This document shows positions 18,460-27,865 of a DNA stretch of 64,000 nucleotides, one piece after another; position 1 is the first letter of the stretch; each line of letters starts with the position of its first letter. The translations under genes and the position numbers were made by a program. The stretch is from Myxococcota bacterium (lineage in GTDB: Bacteria; Myxococcota_A; UBA796), in contig JAQXDW010000112.1 of the NCBI GenBank assembly GCA_029251165.1, positions 22,641 to 86,640 on the forward strand. Direction: 5' to 3'. Under the pieces are notes generated by a model, which was not told where the DNA came from, did no database searches, and saw only the letters and a list, made by a program, of their open reading frames with translations.

Positions 18460-18859
18460 CAGCGATCTCCGTGAGGTGGCGGTCCGATTCGGTGTGACCG
18501 GAGCCTGCCCAGGACTTGTGCAGGGACCGTGCCATCAACGGTTGTTCTGGATGGTGTGATTCAATTGTTTGCTTTTTAGGTTCTATTTGTTGAGATTTGG
18601 TGTCGGACTGGGTCGGCCTGTGCTCCAGCCCTGCGTCCTGGCTTGTCCCGCGCGTCCGCTGTTGTCTTTCGATTGTAGATTTTGCCTGTGACGTGATTGC
18701 ACGGTGGCTGCCGGACAGGCGCTCGTCTCAGCGCGATGCGTGCGCTCGAGAAGCGGTCTTCGCTCACGGCGCTCGACGGCATCGGGGACAAAGCCCTGGA
18801 TGAGCCCTGGTGGGCGCTTGTATAGTGGCTGTCTGACCTGTCCTCACTGTGAGTTGCTG
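18460..18859. other. Divergent intergenic stretch
   Basis: This lies between the minus-strand lipoprotein gene and the plus-strand caspase-like gene. The part at about 18550-18600 is AT-rich and could hold promoters, but no site is clear. The frame of the caspase-like gene stays open into it (to 18704) without the composition of coding sequence. Confidence 0.4.
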
Positions 18860-20194
18860 ATGCCCACCCATGACGTTCGCCCCCAGAGCAGCACATCCAC
18901 CAGCACGTCGACGACTCCGTCTGAGGCTGAGCATGCGGTCGAGCCGCAGGCGCTGGTTGGCAACCAGGCCATCATCGACGTCATCTCGCAGCTCAACCAG
19001 CCGACCGGGGAGCGCGAGCGCAACCCCAACAAGAACGGCATCGTGTTCATGGGGCTGAACACCTACGCGCACGATGAGGCCCGGACCCTCAACCAGCTCA
19101 ACGCCGGAGACGGGGGCGCCGTCGCGGCCAAGCCACAGGCCAAGCAGGACCACGTCACCCACAACGGAAAGCAGCACGATCTGACCACTGAGGAAGGCGC
19201 CGCCACGTACATCGCGACGCTGGGGCTTCCCGATCAGAAGGCCGTCGAGGTCGCCACGATGCTCAGCGAGGCCGGCAGTCAGTCGCGTGATGAGCTCGCC
19301 CAGCTCATTCGCATCCTCTCTGAGGTGGAGATGGGGGAGCGCAGCATGGAGCGCATGGTGCTCTCGGGGCACTCGGTCGGCTCCCAGATCTGGGGAGATG
19401 ACAACGGCAACATCTCGTTCTCTTTTCTCGCTCAGCTCCTGGAGCTGTTCCCCGCCGCCAGCCAGCAGCTGGAGCACCTGATGCTCTCGGCCTGCTACTC
19501 CGGGGGCGAGGCCAAGATGGACCAGTACCACGAGATGTTCCCCAACCTCGACAGCATCTTCGCCTACCACGGCTCCTCTCCGGGGACCTGGTCAGGAGCG
19601 ATGGATCACATGGGCGCATGGGAGTCGGCCACGGAGCCTGGCAAGGATGCTGCTGGAGTGGATCCGTCGTTAGCGGAGGGCATGCGCAAGTCTGGCAACG
19701 TCTCGACCTGGAACACCGCCGACGGCTACCAGGGTGACAAGCCGATGAGCGTCTGGGAGATCGAGCAGTCCTTGAGCAGCCAGGAGTACGTCTACGCCAA
19801 CCACCTCAGCGGCAGCGCCGAGGTCACGGACTCCCAGAGCGGACCGCTGCGGACATTCTACGGTCTCATCCAGCGTGCGCTCTCACACCCTGAGCTGAGC
19901 AGCAGCCGCATCGCAGAGCTGGAGCACCGGCGAGATGTCACCATTCGGCTGCTGTACTTCAACCTGATCAGCAGCCGCTTCGTCGAGCACCACGGTGAGC
20001 TTCTCGCTGAGGGGGTCGCTGCGGCGGGCCTGGCGGTTCCGGACCTGGGCAGCATCGGGCGCCGAGAGACCCTCGACTTCATCACCACCCTCGCGGGCTG
20101 CAGTGGCGATCAGAGCACCGTGATGATCCTCGATCTGCTCCAGCGCGGCCTGCGCGACCTCAGCAGCGCGGTCATCCCCACTTCCTGGGTGTGA
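18860..20194 (+). CDS. Caspase-like (clan CD) protein with GNQA-type N-terminal motif
   Basis: A protein of 444 residues from the ATG at 18860; an upstream in-frame extension exists but looks non-coding. A Ser/Thr-rich N-terminus is followed by ALVGNQAIIDVISQL (32-45), similar to the GNQA/GNRA helix found in many proteins associated with extracellular contractile injection systems. The centre carries MVLSGHSVGSQIWGD (His171) and LMLSACYSGG (Cys212). A His in an SGH turn after a hydrophobic strand, and an Ala-Cys dyad about 40 residues later, are the layout of clan CD peptidases (caspase/gingipain-like). The remaining 220 residues are helical and unrecognised. There is no signal peptide. Protease activity and any effector role are inference. 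Confidence 0.72.
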   Translation: MPTHDVRPQSSTSTSTSTTPSEAEHAVEPQALVGNQAIIDVISQLNQPTGERERNPNKNGIVFMGLNTYAHDEARTLNQLNAGDGGAVAAKPQAKQDHVTHNGKQHDLTTEEGAATYIATLGLPDQKAVEVATMLSEAGSQSRDELAQLIRILSEVEMGERSMERMVLSGHSVGSQIWGDDNGNISFSFLAQLLELFPAASQQLEHLMLSACYSGGEAKMDQYHEMFPNLDSIFAYHGSSPGTWSGAMDHMGAWESATEPGKDAAGVDPSLAEGMRKSGNVSTWNTADGYQGDKPMSVWEIEQSLSSQEYVYANHLSGSAEVTDSQSGPLRTFYGLIQRALSHPELSSSRIAELEHRRDVTIRLLYFNLISSRFVEHHGELLAEGVAAAGLAVPDLGSIGRRETLDFITTLAGCSGDQSTVMILDLLQRGLRDLSSAVIPTSWV

Positions 20195-20423
20195 GCGCTG
20201 TCCCTGCTGTGTCGGGAGCGGTGGTGGCTCGCCGGATGGTCTGCCGTGTGTGGTGGCTGGCGCCTGTCCCGGAGGTCACTTCGTGGGCTCTGCAGCATGA
20301 GGTTGCGCGCCATCAGAAGATTCTTCCTTCATACAGAGCGTATGCTTTCCCTCTCGTCTCGCTGTGCATGGTGTCTGCGCAGGGGCACGGCTGTGGTGTC
20401 ATACAACAAGCCAAGGGTTCCAG

Positions 20424-22184
20424 ATGAAGAAGCTTCTCAAGTATATTGGAGGTCTGTTCATCCTCATGGTGCTGCTTGCGGGAGTGCTCCTGCTCACGCT
20501 GATCAGTGCTCTCCGCCCTGAGCCGGTGGCTCCCATTGCCTCCACACCTCATGTTGCCGCACCGGTGCGTGTGCCGCTCCGGCCGCTCCGTCAGGCCGAG
20601 TCGGGCTGCAGCATTCAGGTTCAGGTCGTCGACGTACATGATGATCCCGTCGCGGGAGCGGCGGTGACGATGAGCGAGCCTGGAGACGATGAAGCGAGCA
20701 GCGGCGAGGGCGCGGTCTATGCCACCGATATTCATGGCTGGACGGAGTCGGTGGACTGGCCCTGTGAGGTCATGTACCTCTCTGCTGCGGACGGAGTGGA
20801 GCGCACGCGCGTTCTGGGAGTGCAGCTGGTGAAGCAGGTGCCTCATGCTGAGGTGACGCTGACCCTGGAAGGTATGGCTCGGATCTTCGGCACGATCACC
20901 GATGAGGAGGGGGCTCCCATCGAGCAGGCCACGCTGACCCACAGCAGGATCACGTCGGTCGCAACCGGCGGCCGCTATGAGATCTGGGTCCCCGTTAAGG
21001 ACTCCTCCATCACCTTCACAGCGCCTGGGTACCAGCCGGAGCACCTCTCGCGAATGGCACTACAGGAGCACCTCGAGCAGCAGGAGCTGTCGGTGGAGGA
21101 ATCACCGGAGCTTGAGCACGATCTGGTCCTGCTGCTCGAGGATCGGGTGGAGGTCTTCTGCGCTGGGCTTCCCGGAGATCGCTGCTCGGATATTGCTCTC
21201 ACCTGCAGCAAGCCCTTGCTTCTGATGGGCGGTGACTGCAGCTTCGAAGCAGGGCGCACGCTCTGCGCATGTCCTTCCGGAGAAGCCGCGGTTCGAGGCG
21301 GTGGACGCGCCACCCTCATCGGCCCAGACGACACCGAGGCATGGCTGGACTTTCGAGACACGGGCTCCCTCTCGGGGCGCATTGTCGAGAGCGGTCTGCC
21401 CGTCACGTCATGCGCGCTGTTGCTGTTTCGGCTGCCGAATGGGCTTGAGGACCTCCCGCGCGGAGTCTTTCTGGGGAGGTCGTCAGAGTGCGAAGCAGAT
21501 GGCACCTTTACCTTCAATGGGCTGGTCAGCGGAGACTGGGAGCTGCACGTGAAGAGCAACAAAGAGCTCAACACGCGGCTGCTGCAGCCGGTTCATCTTC
21601 AGGTGCAAGAGCACAAAGACATCGGTGATGTCGAGGTGTGGGAAGGGGGAGGGATCGAAGGCGTCCTCATCGATGGGCTGACCGGTGAGCCTACCTCCGG
21701 TGTGCTGCTTGCGCTGCGTCAGGCCAGCGGCGATGAGCGGACCATGCCGGCAGTCATGAAGGCGAAAAAGAGTGACGGCGTCTTCTTGCTGCATGGCATC
21801 CCGGCGGGCTCCTGGCGGGTGTTTTCGCCGATGAGCCCCCACCGGCCTGTGACGGTGGTGGTTGAGGAAGGGGTCATCACCGATGGGGTGGAGGTGATCA
21901 CCTCTGAGACCACTGTGCTTCAAGCCAACGGCTTCAGCTTGACACGTGAGGATGATCTCTTGACCATCGAGGCGGTCGCCCCAGGCAGCCCAGCCGATGA
22001 TGCGGGGCTGCGCGCAGGTGATGTGATCGTTGGCATCAGGGTCGCTGGCTTTGATCTCAACTTGCCGGAGTCCGGCTCCATGCCGTCGCTTGCTCAGTTC
22101 CTGCTCGGAAACTACGACGGCCCCGGGGTCACTGTGCTGATCGAGCAAGACGGCGAGCCGCTAGAGGCTTCCCTGGAGTGGTGA
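20424..22184 (+). CDS. Membrane-anchored protein with carboxypeptidase-regulatory-like repeats and C-terminal PDZ domain
   Basis: A protein of 586 residues. The start at 20424 gives MKKLLKYIGG directly before a strong membrane helix (about 8-30), with AAGGG upstream. The large extracytoplasmic part contains several beta-sandwich segments of the carboxypeptidase-regulatory type (for example IQVQVVDVHDDPVAGAAVT, RIFGTITDEEGAPIEQATL, and IEGVLIDGLTGEPTSG). The last 80 residues are a PDZ-like domain (LTIEAVAPGSPADDAGLRAG). It is therefore probably an envelope protein that binds peptides or partner proteins. No catalytic domain is seen. Confidence 0.78.
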   Translation: MKKLLKYIGGLFILMVLLAGVLLLTLISALRPEPVAPIASTPHVAAPVRVPLRPLRQAESGCSIQVQVVDVHDDPVAGAAVTMSEPGDDEASSGEGAVYATDIHGWTESVDWPCEVMYLSAADGVERTRVLGVQLVKQVPHAEVTLTLEGMARIFGTITDEEGAPIEQATLTHSRITSVATGGRYEIWVPVKDSSITFTAPGYQPEHLSRMALQEHLEQQELSVEESPELEHDLVLLLEDRVEVFCAGLPGDRCSDIALTCSKPLLLMGGDCSFEAGRTLCACPSGEAAVRGGGRATLIGPDDTEAWLDFRDTGSLSGRIVESGLPVTSCALLLFRLPNGLEDLPRGVFLGRSSECEADGTFTFNGLVSGDWELHVKSNKELNTRLLQPVHLQVQEHKDIGDVEVWEGGGIEGVLIDGLTGEPTSGVLLALRQASGDERTMPAVMKAKKSDGVFLLHGIPAGSWRVFSPMSPHRPVTVVVEEGVITDGVEVITSETTVLQANGFSLTREDDLLTIEAVAPGSPADDAGLRAGDVIVGIRVAGFDLNLPESGSMPSLAQFLLGNYDGPGVTVLIEQDGEPLEASLEW

Positions 22185-22268
22185 GTGTGGGGCTCTCCAG
22201 CGGAGCGCCCGAGCGACTCTCGGAGCCTGCATTGCGCATGGGGGCTCCTGGGAGACTGCGGAGCCTAC

Positions 22269-23255
22269 TCAGCGGCAGGCCTCGGTGCGGTCCATGAATT
22301 CGTTGAGCTTGTCTGCCCAGGCTCCATACCCGGCATCGGGGATGCCGATGCTGGTGATGCCGTGGTGCACGCCGGGGAGCTCCCAGACCTCCTTGAGTGA
22401 GTCTGCTGTCGCGGCGTTCTCGACCAGCTGAGCCACGTCCTCCTCTCGGAAGGTCTCGTCTTCGCTCCCGATCATCGCCAGCAGGGGACTGTCGTAGCCC
22501 TTGATCTTCTCCATGTTGTCGAAGGCTCCGCTGGTCAGCAGGCTGTCGGGCACGAAGACGCCCGAATTGCTGCCAGCCAGGGCCTCGATGCTGGTGAAGC
22601 CGGCCTCGAGCACCAGGGCACAGCCCGGCTGGTACAGGCTCATCTCCACAGCGGGCAGGGCGCCCAGAGAGTTGGCGTAGATCAGCAGCTTGTCGGCGTC
22701 AGGGAGGGTGCCATCGGCGGCCAGCGAGTCGAGCTGATCCCGCACGGCCTGGGCATCGGCCCACCAGACCTCGGGCGTCGGGGGCGCGGTGTCGGTGGTC
22801 TTTCCAAAGCCCCGGTAGTCCCAGACATAGACGGTGTAGCCCGCCTCGTGCGCCATGCGGATCCGCGGCAGGTAGTGCTCGATGCCCGCGTAATTTCCGT
22901 GATGGTAGACGAGGGTGATCTCGGCGTTTTCGGGCTGATCACCGTGCGCTGGGATGACGTAGGCATCGAGGATCGTGCCGTCTGGCCGGGTCAGGTCGGC
23001 GTCGATGATGCGGCCTGGATCGATGGCTCGGATCGACTCACCGGCCTCCAGGGTCTCGTCGAACCATTCGTAGTCGCGGTCCCAGGCGTAGTCCGCATCG
23101 CATGTGGTGCAGACCTGATCCCAGTAGGACTTGTCCGCGCAGGTGGACGGGCCGACGTCTCCGCAGGGAACGCCGTTGAAGAGAAAGCCGTCGAGGGTGA
23201 CGCAGCCTGACAGCGCCACGGCGAGCAGACCTGTGGCGGCGATGCGTGAGCTCAC
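22269..23255 (-). CDS. Alpha/beta hydrolase-fold lipoprotein
   Basis: A protein of 328 residues with a lipoprotein signal ending LSGC (Cys18). The mature part has an alpha/beta hydrolase layout: HHGNYAGIEHYLPRI near the oxyanion strand, VYVWDYRGFGKT, the nucleophile elbow IYANSLGALPAV, the acid segment AMIGSEDETF, and the catalytic His in PGVHHG. The elbow is A-N-S-L-G instead of the usual G-x-S-x-G. It is probably an envelope-located esterase, lipase or peptidase. Its ATG overlaps the stop of the upstream gene by 4 nt (23252-23255). Confidence 0.8.
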   Translation of the reverse strand: MSSRIAATGLLAVALSGCVTLDGFLFNGVPCGDVGPSTCADKSYWDQVCTTCDADYAWDRDYEWFDETLEAGESIRAIDPGRIIDADLTRPDGTILDAYVIPAHGDQPENAEITLVYHHGNYAGIEHYLPRIRMAHEAGYTVYVWDYRGFGKTTDTAPPTPEVWWADAQAVRDQLDSLAADGTLPDADKLLIYANSLGALPAVEMSLYQPGCALVLEAGFTSIEALAGSNSGVFVPDSLLTSGAFDNMEKIKGYDSPLLAMIGSEDETFREEDVAQLVENAATADSLKEVWELPGVHHGITSIGIPDAGYGAWADKLNEFMDRTEACR

Positions 23256-23989
23256 TGGGAGCCTCCCGTGCGCTTGGAGATGGAGCCTGTGTGCTTGGAG
23301 ATGGAAAGGGTGGCGCCCATGGCTCCCGGCCCCCAGGTGATCCAGTCCACGTTGGCCTGGGGGTTGTCGCGGCTGATGCTGTAGTGCCGGAATTCTGTCT
23401 GCAGATCCCAGCCCTTGCCCAGGTGCCAGGCCGCCCCGACGAAGGGGGTCAGGAGCAGAGAGGGCTCGCGGAAGTCGATGTACTGGGCGGCTCCGCCATA
23501 CAGCAGGGCCGGGGACGTGTCCCAGGACGTGGTCAGCTCCACCTGATCGACGGCGTGCAGTCCACGGGTGCCGGATGCCTTGGTGAAGTCGAGGTGGTTG
23601 TCGGCCACCCAGAGGCGGTTGCTCAGCGAGAGGGCCGGGAGCGCACCGCGCTGGTCGAGGGCCAGCCAGCTCGCGCCGCCATGAACCGCCACGATCCCGA
23701 AGGCGGCTGTGGTGAGGTTGAGGCCGTAGTCGACATCGAGGGGGCGGTCAGCCAGCAGCGCCACCCCGCTGCGGCCCTGGAGGACCAGGTTTGGCATGGC
23801 CAGGGTTGCTCCGCCGACACGGAGGAGGGGGCCGCCGAGGGTCACGCCCACCTGGTGCTGTCCGGGCGGCAGCGGCCGAGCTGAGTTGACGGTTCCGCAG
23901 GCGGAGAGCCCGGCTGCGGTGAGGACGACCAGCCCGGCGAGGAGGCCGCTGGGGGCGGGGTGAGCGCGGTGTTGCGCGGGGGGATGCAT
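23252..23989 (-). CDS. Predicted lipoprotein with beta-barrel-like composition
   Basis: A protein of 245 residues with a signal sequence ending LSAC (Cys31). The mature part is a series of amphipathic strands (HQVGVTLGGPLLRVGG, LLLTPFVGAAWHLG, WDLQTEFRHYSIS) with Gly and aromatic residues, like small outer-membrane or surface beta proteins. No enzyme motif is seen. The start is uncertain because the N-region is long and Pro/His-rich. It is coupled to the downstream hydrolase by an ATGA overlap, which suggests a shared function. Confidence 0.65.
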   Translation of the reverse strand: MHPPAQHRAHPAPSGLLAGLVVLTAAGLSACGTVNSARPLPPGQHQVGVTLGGPLLRVGGATLAMPNLVLQGRSGVALLADRPLDVDYGLNLTTAAFGIVAVHGGASWLALDQRGALPALSLSNRLWVADNHLDFTKASGTRGLHAVDQVELTTSWDTSPALLYGGAAQYIDFREPSLLLTPFVGAAWHLGKGWDLQTEFRHYSISRDNPQANVDWITWGPGAMGATLSISKHTGSISKRTGGSQ

Positions 23990-24124
23990 GGCCGCAGGGT
24001 AGCAGGCGAGCAGCGGGAGGATGAGAAATTTCAGCGCGCGATCGGAACCGATGACCTCCGCTCTTCCCGATGCGAAGTGAGTCGATAGAGCGCGGCGGGC
24101 CTGGGGGCGCGAGCCCTGCGGAGG

Positions 24125-24961
24125 CTACAGCTCCTCGACGCAGAACAGGATCCAGCCCCCGGCGGGATCCGGGCCGAGCACCGGGCTGGCGCACACCCTC
24201 AGGTCGTCCATGGGCAGGAGCGCCTTCCAGGAGGGCTTCCGGCTGTGCTCTCCGGGCTCCAGGGGGGCGAGGATGTCGCGGCTGATGACGGGCGAGCGAC
24301 GGCCACTGAGCAGCTTCTGTCCCAGCAGCATCACCTCTCCATCGATCTCCACAGGGAAGGGAACGGTCGCGCCATTGATTGTGACGTGGTGCTGGAGGGG
24401 CTCACCGGTCAGGTGAACGATGTTGCCACGGTAGGTGGCGAACACATGCAGCTTGCCGTTGACCCGAATGGGGGAGGGGTCAGCGAGTCCCTGCTCGGAG
24501 AAGCGCTCGACTCCCGGATCCGAAGAGCGGATGGGGATCGACTGCGCGTGCTGCGCGGGATCGCCAGACCGGCCCTGCGGCGAGATGTACCACATCTGCT
24601 CCTCAAAATATTGAGGGTCGAGGTAGCTTCGGCTTTCTTTGTCTTGAATCGACCACTCGCGAGGGTGTAGTTCTTCTCCGTCATAGAGAAAGCCGTGGAC
24701 CTTCGGTCCGAGTCGTTCTTCAAGCCACGTGGGGGGGCGCACCTCTTGAATTCCAGTCAGGAGAAGGCTTCCTTCTTCATCCTGGGCCATGCCGAGGGAG
24801 ACAAAGCCCCAGACCATTGGGCCGCGGTGTTCCCATGTCTGGAGATCTGTCGAGTGAAACGCATGCATCACATTGCGCGCGGACGGATCGTGGTGAAGGG
24901 CGGACTTCATTGGGTTTGGTTGACAGGCCGTCAATGAAAACAGCAGCTGAAGAGACATCAT
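24125..24961 (-). CDS. Lipoprotein with GH43-like five-bladed propeller features
   Basis: A protein of 278 residues with a short signal ending LTAC (Cys13). GGGAG lies 6 nt before the first of two adjacent ATGs. Segments such as FHSTDLQTWEHRGPMVWG, LADPSPIRVNGKLHVFATY and CASPVLGPDPAGGWILFC match the repeating sheet pattern of glycoside-hydrolase 43/invertase-like propellers (the D-P-S-x-I step is typical). The three acidic catalytic residues cannot be assigned with certainty. It may bind or cleave glycans at the cell surface. It is followed after 135 nt by two more lipoprotein genes on the same strand. Confidence 0.65.
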   Translation of the reverse strand: MMSLQLLFSLTACQPNPMKSALHHDPSARNVMHAFHSTDLQTWEHRGPMVWGFVSLGMAQDEEGSLLLTGIQEVRPPTWLEERLGPKVHGFLYDGEELHPREWSIQDKESRSYLDPQYFEEQMWYISPQGRSGDPAQHAQSIPIRSSDPGVERFSEQGLADPSPIRVNGKLHVFATYRGNIVHLTGEPLQHHVTINGATVPFPVEIDGEVMLLGQKLLSGRRSPVISRDILAPLEPGEHSRKPSWKALLPMDDLRVCASPVLGPDPAGGWILFCVEEL

Positions 24962-25156
24962 CAGGTTCTCCCTCAGGGGTGTGCTGGCTCAGCGCGTGCT
25001 GGACTCTGGGGAAGTGGCTGCGCGCGGGAGGCCGACTGCTGCTGCACCACTTCAGAGCAGCAATCTCGTACCATGATCGTACCGGACTGGGGCTGAGATA
25101 ACTCATGCTCTTGTGTCCCGACCACGCCACGCTTCAAGCCGCCGAGGTTCATTGAT

Positions 25157-25594
25157 ATGCCATCCCCGCTCCCCACAGGTCCCGTGGAGCCTCCTGCTCA
25201 GCGGATCCGCCACGCCACCGTGCTCCTGCTCGGTCTGCTCACAGGCTGTGGTCCGTCGTCGGACACCGCGCAGGGAGAGATCCTCAGCGGCCCCACTGTC
25301 GTGACCTTCACCACCTACACCGACGCGGACTGCACCATGCTTCCGGCCGCCAACAGCGTGGTCAACCTCGACACCACCGTCGCGTGCAACGAGACCCCCG
25401 ACTCCTCCATCAGCGCCCTGGTCTGCCTCGCGGATCGCATCACCTACACCAACCATCCCAACAGCAGCGACTGCTCCGCCGACGGCATCGCCAATGAGCT
25501 GGTGGTGGGGGTGTGTCAGGAGTTTCCCGGTCCGGTGCTGACCTGGAAGCTCATCGAGGCAGACCGCTATGCATGCCTCAGCGACACCCCTTAG
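25157..25594 (+). CDS. Small predicted lipoprotein
   Basis: A protein of 145 residues. After a Pro-rich N-region the signal helix ATVLLLGLLTGC ends in a lipobox cysteine. The mature part starts GPSSDTAQG and holds six further cysteines across about 100 residues (for example DADCTMLP, VACNETP, VCLADR), probably as disulfides in a small beta domain. No family is recognised. Confidence 0.65.
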   Translation: MPSPLPTGPVEPPAQRIRHATVLLLGLLTGCGPSSDTAQGEILSGPTVVTFTTYTDADCTMLPAANSVVNLDTTVACNETPDSSISALVCLADRITYTNHPNSSDCSADGIANELVVGVCQEFPGPVLTWKLIEADRYACLSDTP

Positions 25595-25757
25595 CCCGAC
25601 CACTTCTGGTGCAGGAGACGGTCGTTCCTTCACGCACAAGGTCCAGTTCAGCGCACCCCGTGTGCACGCGCGCCCCACGGCATGAGTCCGGCGGCTCCTG
25701 GGGTCGCGAGGTTCTCGTGTGGGGCCATGTGAAGCCGCTGAGGGTTACAGCACCTCG

Positions 25758-26900
25758 ATGACTGTGCCCCAGCCACCCTCCGCTCCCCGTCGCGGTCGCC
25801 GGCTGTCGGTGTGGGGGAGGGCACTTCTGGGCGTGGGGGTGGCGTGGAGTGTCATCCTGTGGGGCACGACGCTGCTGGCTCGGCTGGACGATGCGCCGAG
25901 CGGTCCGCTCATCCTCGCCATCCTGGTGCTCCCGCTGGCGCACGGGATCTCCCTGGCGGTGCTGCCGTTGCTGGCGCTGGTGCTGCGGCATCGGCTGGGC
26001 AGCCTGCTGCTGGCGGCTCATCTCTTCCTGGGGCTGGGGCTGCGCGGCTGTCCACGCCTGGGAAGCGCTTCCGACACGGCACCCCGCCTCGACGTTGCCA
26101 CCTGGAACCTGGGCCGACTGGGGGCCTACTCGAAGGGGGACCCGACCCGCTGTAGTGTCTCGGACACCACCGCGAGCGCGATCGCGACGCTGCGTGCACA
26201 AGATGCCGACGTGTCTGTGCTGCTGGAGATCAACCAGACCCGCCTGTCGGGGCTGGCGGAGGCGCTGGCGCTGGACTGCGAGCACATCGACTACCACGGC
26301 CAGGGAGTGGAGCGGTTTGGGGGACTGGCGGTCTGTGCGGCGCGCGGTGGTCGCTGGTCGATCACCCGAAGTCGCAGCCTTCCCCTGCCGCCTGGCTGGC
26401 GCTACGTCTTTGCGGAGCTCAGCGATGGCGAGCACCTGCTCAACGTCCTGGCGCTGCACCTGAGTCCCTACGGCGTGACCATGCTGGAGCTGGAGGACGC
26501 GGTCCGCGATGCCCTGCGCGGCGATCGTCGTGCGCTGCGGGACGCGCTGGGCAGCATGGAGCACTCCGTCGCAGAGCAGTCTGAGCAGATGAATGCCGTG
26601 ATCGAGCTGGTCGCTGGGTTTCGGGATCCAACGATCATCGCCGGAGACTTCAACGCCACCCCCGCCAGCGCCATGCACGCGGCCCTGCGAACCGATCTGA
26701 GCGATGTGTGGCGGGCAGCAGGATGGGGCCTCGGCACGACGCGAACCGTGGGCCTCCTGCCCCTGCGCATCGACTACATCTACACGACCCAGCGCCTGCA
26801 TCCGGAGCGGGCAGAGACGTTCGACTGCACCTGCGGTCCCGCGCGCACCTGCTCCGATCACAGCGGGCTGATCTCCACGCTCGCCATCGCGCACCCGTGA
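25758..26900 (+). CDS. Endonuclease/exonuclease/phosphatase (EEP) family membrane protein
   Basis: A protein of about 380 residues from the ATG at 25758; a GTG at 25719 is an alternative start. Three membrane helices (about 20-105) are followed by an EEP domain with LDVATWNLG, ADVSVLLEINQ, an LNVLALHLSPYG block, TIIAGDFNATP, RIDYIYTT and the C-terminal SDHSGLI. These carry the metal-binding and catalytic residues (Asn, Glu, Asp/Asn, His) of the superfamily. The arrangement resembles E. coli YafD. The substrate could be a phosphodiester, nucleic acid or lipid headgroup. Confidence 0.85.
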   Translation: MTVPQPPSAPRRGRRLSVWGRALLGVGVAWSVILWGTTLLARLDDAPSGPLILAILVLPLAHGISLAVLPLLALVLRHRLGSLLLAAHLFLGLGLRGCPRLGSASDTAPRLDVATWNLGRLGAYSKGDPTRCSVSDTTASAIATLRAQDADVSVLLEINQTRLSGLAEALALDCEHIDYHGQGVERFGGLAVCAARGGRWSITRSRSLPLPPGWRYVFAELSDGEHLLNVLALHLSPYGVTMLELEDAVRDALRGDRRALRDALGSMEHSVAEQSEQMNAVIELVAGFRDPTIIAGDFNATPASAMHAALRTDLSDVWRAAGWGLGTTRTVGLLPLRIDYIYTTQRLHPERAETFDCTCGPARTCSDHSGLISTLAIAHP

Positions 26901-26978
26901 GAACTCCGCTGCGGCGGATGGCGCACGAACGGACACCAAGACGGCACTCGAATCCACCCGCACTGGAAGAGTCTATAC

Positions 26979-27647
26979 ATGCTCCCTGAACTTCCTCCCA
27001 TCGGTCTCGCGCAGCGGTCTCTGTGCCGGCGCGTGCTCAGCATCCTTGTGCTCTGTGGGTGTACGGCATCACCGGAAGGTCCAGCATCCCTTCTCTTTGA
27101 GGGCGACTCCGACATCGAGTATTGGGACACCTCTGGCTACGCTGGTGCGGCCAACGTCGGTGTCGGTGGTGCGACCTGCGGCGACGTTCTCTACACCATC
27201 GAAGACATCCTGGCGGAATACCAGCCCAGCGAGGTCGTCCTGGTCTGCGGCGAGAATGACCTCTGGGGGCAGGGCGTCAGCGCGACCTTCGAGGACTTCT
27301 CTGGAGTGGTCTCGCGCATTCACGCGCGAGGGGCCACGGTGTACTACATGGGGACCAAGCCGGAGCCCTACACCACGTCGTTACATTCGGCATACAAGGA
27401 GTATGATGCGCTGATCCGCGACCATGCGGTGAGCCTGTCGGCTGCTGGTGTGGCTCCCCTGGTCATGATCGACGTCTACCCCGTCTTCGAGGCCGCAGAC
27501 AATCCCGACAGCCTCTATCAGTACGACGGACTTCACCTGTCGGCTGCTGGCTACGCGCTCTGGGATGCATGGCTCGCGGCGGCCCGAGGTGAGGAAGGAT
27601 GCATCCTCTGGGAGAGCGCACGCTGTATGGTCGCTGCCGCAGACTGA
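26979..27647 (+). CDS. SGNH/GDSL-type hydrolase lipoprotein
   Basis: A protein of 222 residues with a signal ending VLCGC (lipobox) and the four SGNH blocks in order: LLFEGDSDIEYW (block I, Ser nucleophile), NVGVGGATCGD (block II), VLVCGENDLWG (block III, Asn), and YDGLHLSAAGYALW (block V, Asp and His). It should be a secreted or envelope-attached esterase acting on acyl or acetyl groups, perhaps on glycans. GGAAGAG lies upstream of the ATG. Confidence 0.87.
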   Translation: MLPELPPIGLAQRSLCRRVLSILVLCGCTASPEGPASLLFEGDSDIEYWDTSGYAGAANVGVGGATCGDVLYTIEDILAEYQPSEVVLVCGENDLWGQGVSATFEDFSGVVSRIHARGATVYYMGTKPEPYTTSLHSAYKEYDALIRDHAVSLSAAGVAPLVMIDVYPVFEAADNPDSLYQYDGLHLSAAGYALWDAWLAAARGEEGCILWESARCMVAAAD

Positions 27648-27664
27648 CCGGGCCGCACCACACC

Positions 27665-27706
27665 ATCGCTCCGGCAGGCGGTGGAATCGCTCCGGCAGGC
27701 GGTGGA
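27665..27706. repeat. Two tandem 21-bp direct repeats
   Basis: Two perfect adjacent copies of a 21-bp unit, starting ATCGCTCCGGC and ending AGGCGGTGGA, lie in the gap between the SGNH hydrolase and the PKD-like lipoprotein. No coding or regulatory role can be assigned. Confidence 0.8.
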
Positions 27707-27865
27707 GGCTCTCGACCGCGACACCTTTTCTCTCCGCCGCCTCGCTGGAGCGAAGCGCTGCCGCGCTCCGTCCGGTGGTCTGTGGCGCCATGCGGAGACA
27801 GCTTAGAGAAGGGTGATCGCGGTGTGACGCTATACTTCAGGTGAAAAAACAACCGGTGTGACCCA

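Noticed and set aside
25578..26963. Long minus-strand open frame opposite the EEP-family gene
   Set aside because: It is a shadow of a gene with clear catalytic motifs and has no plausible start.
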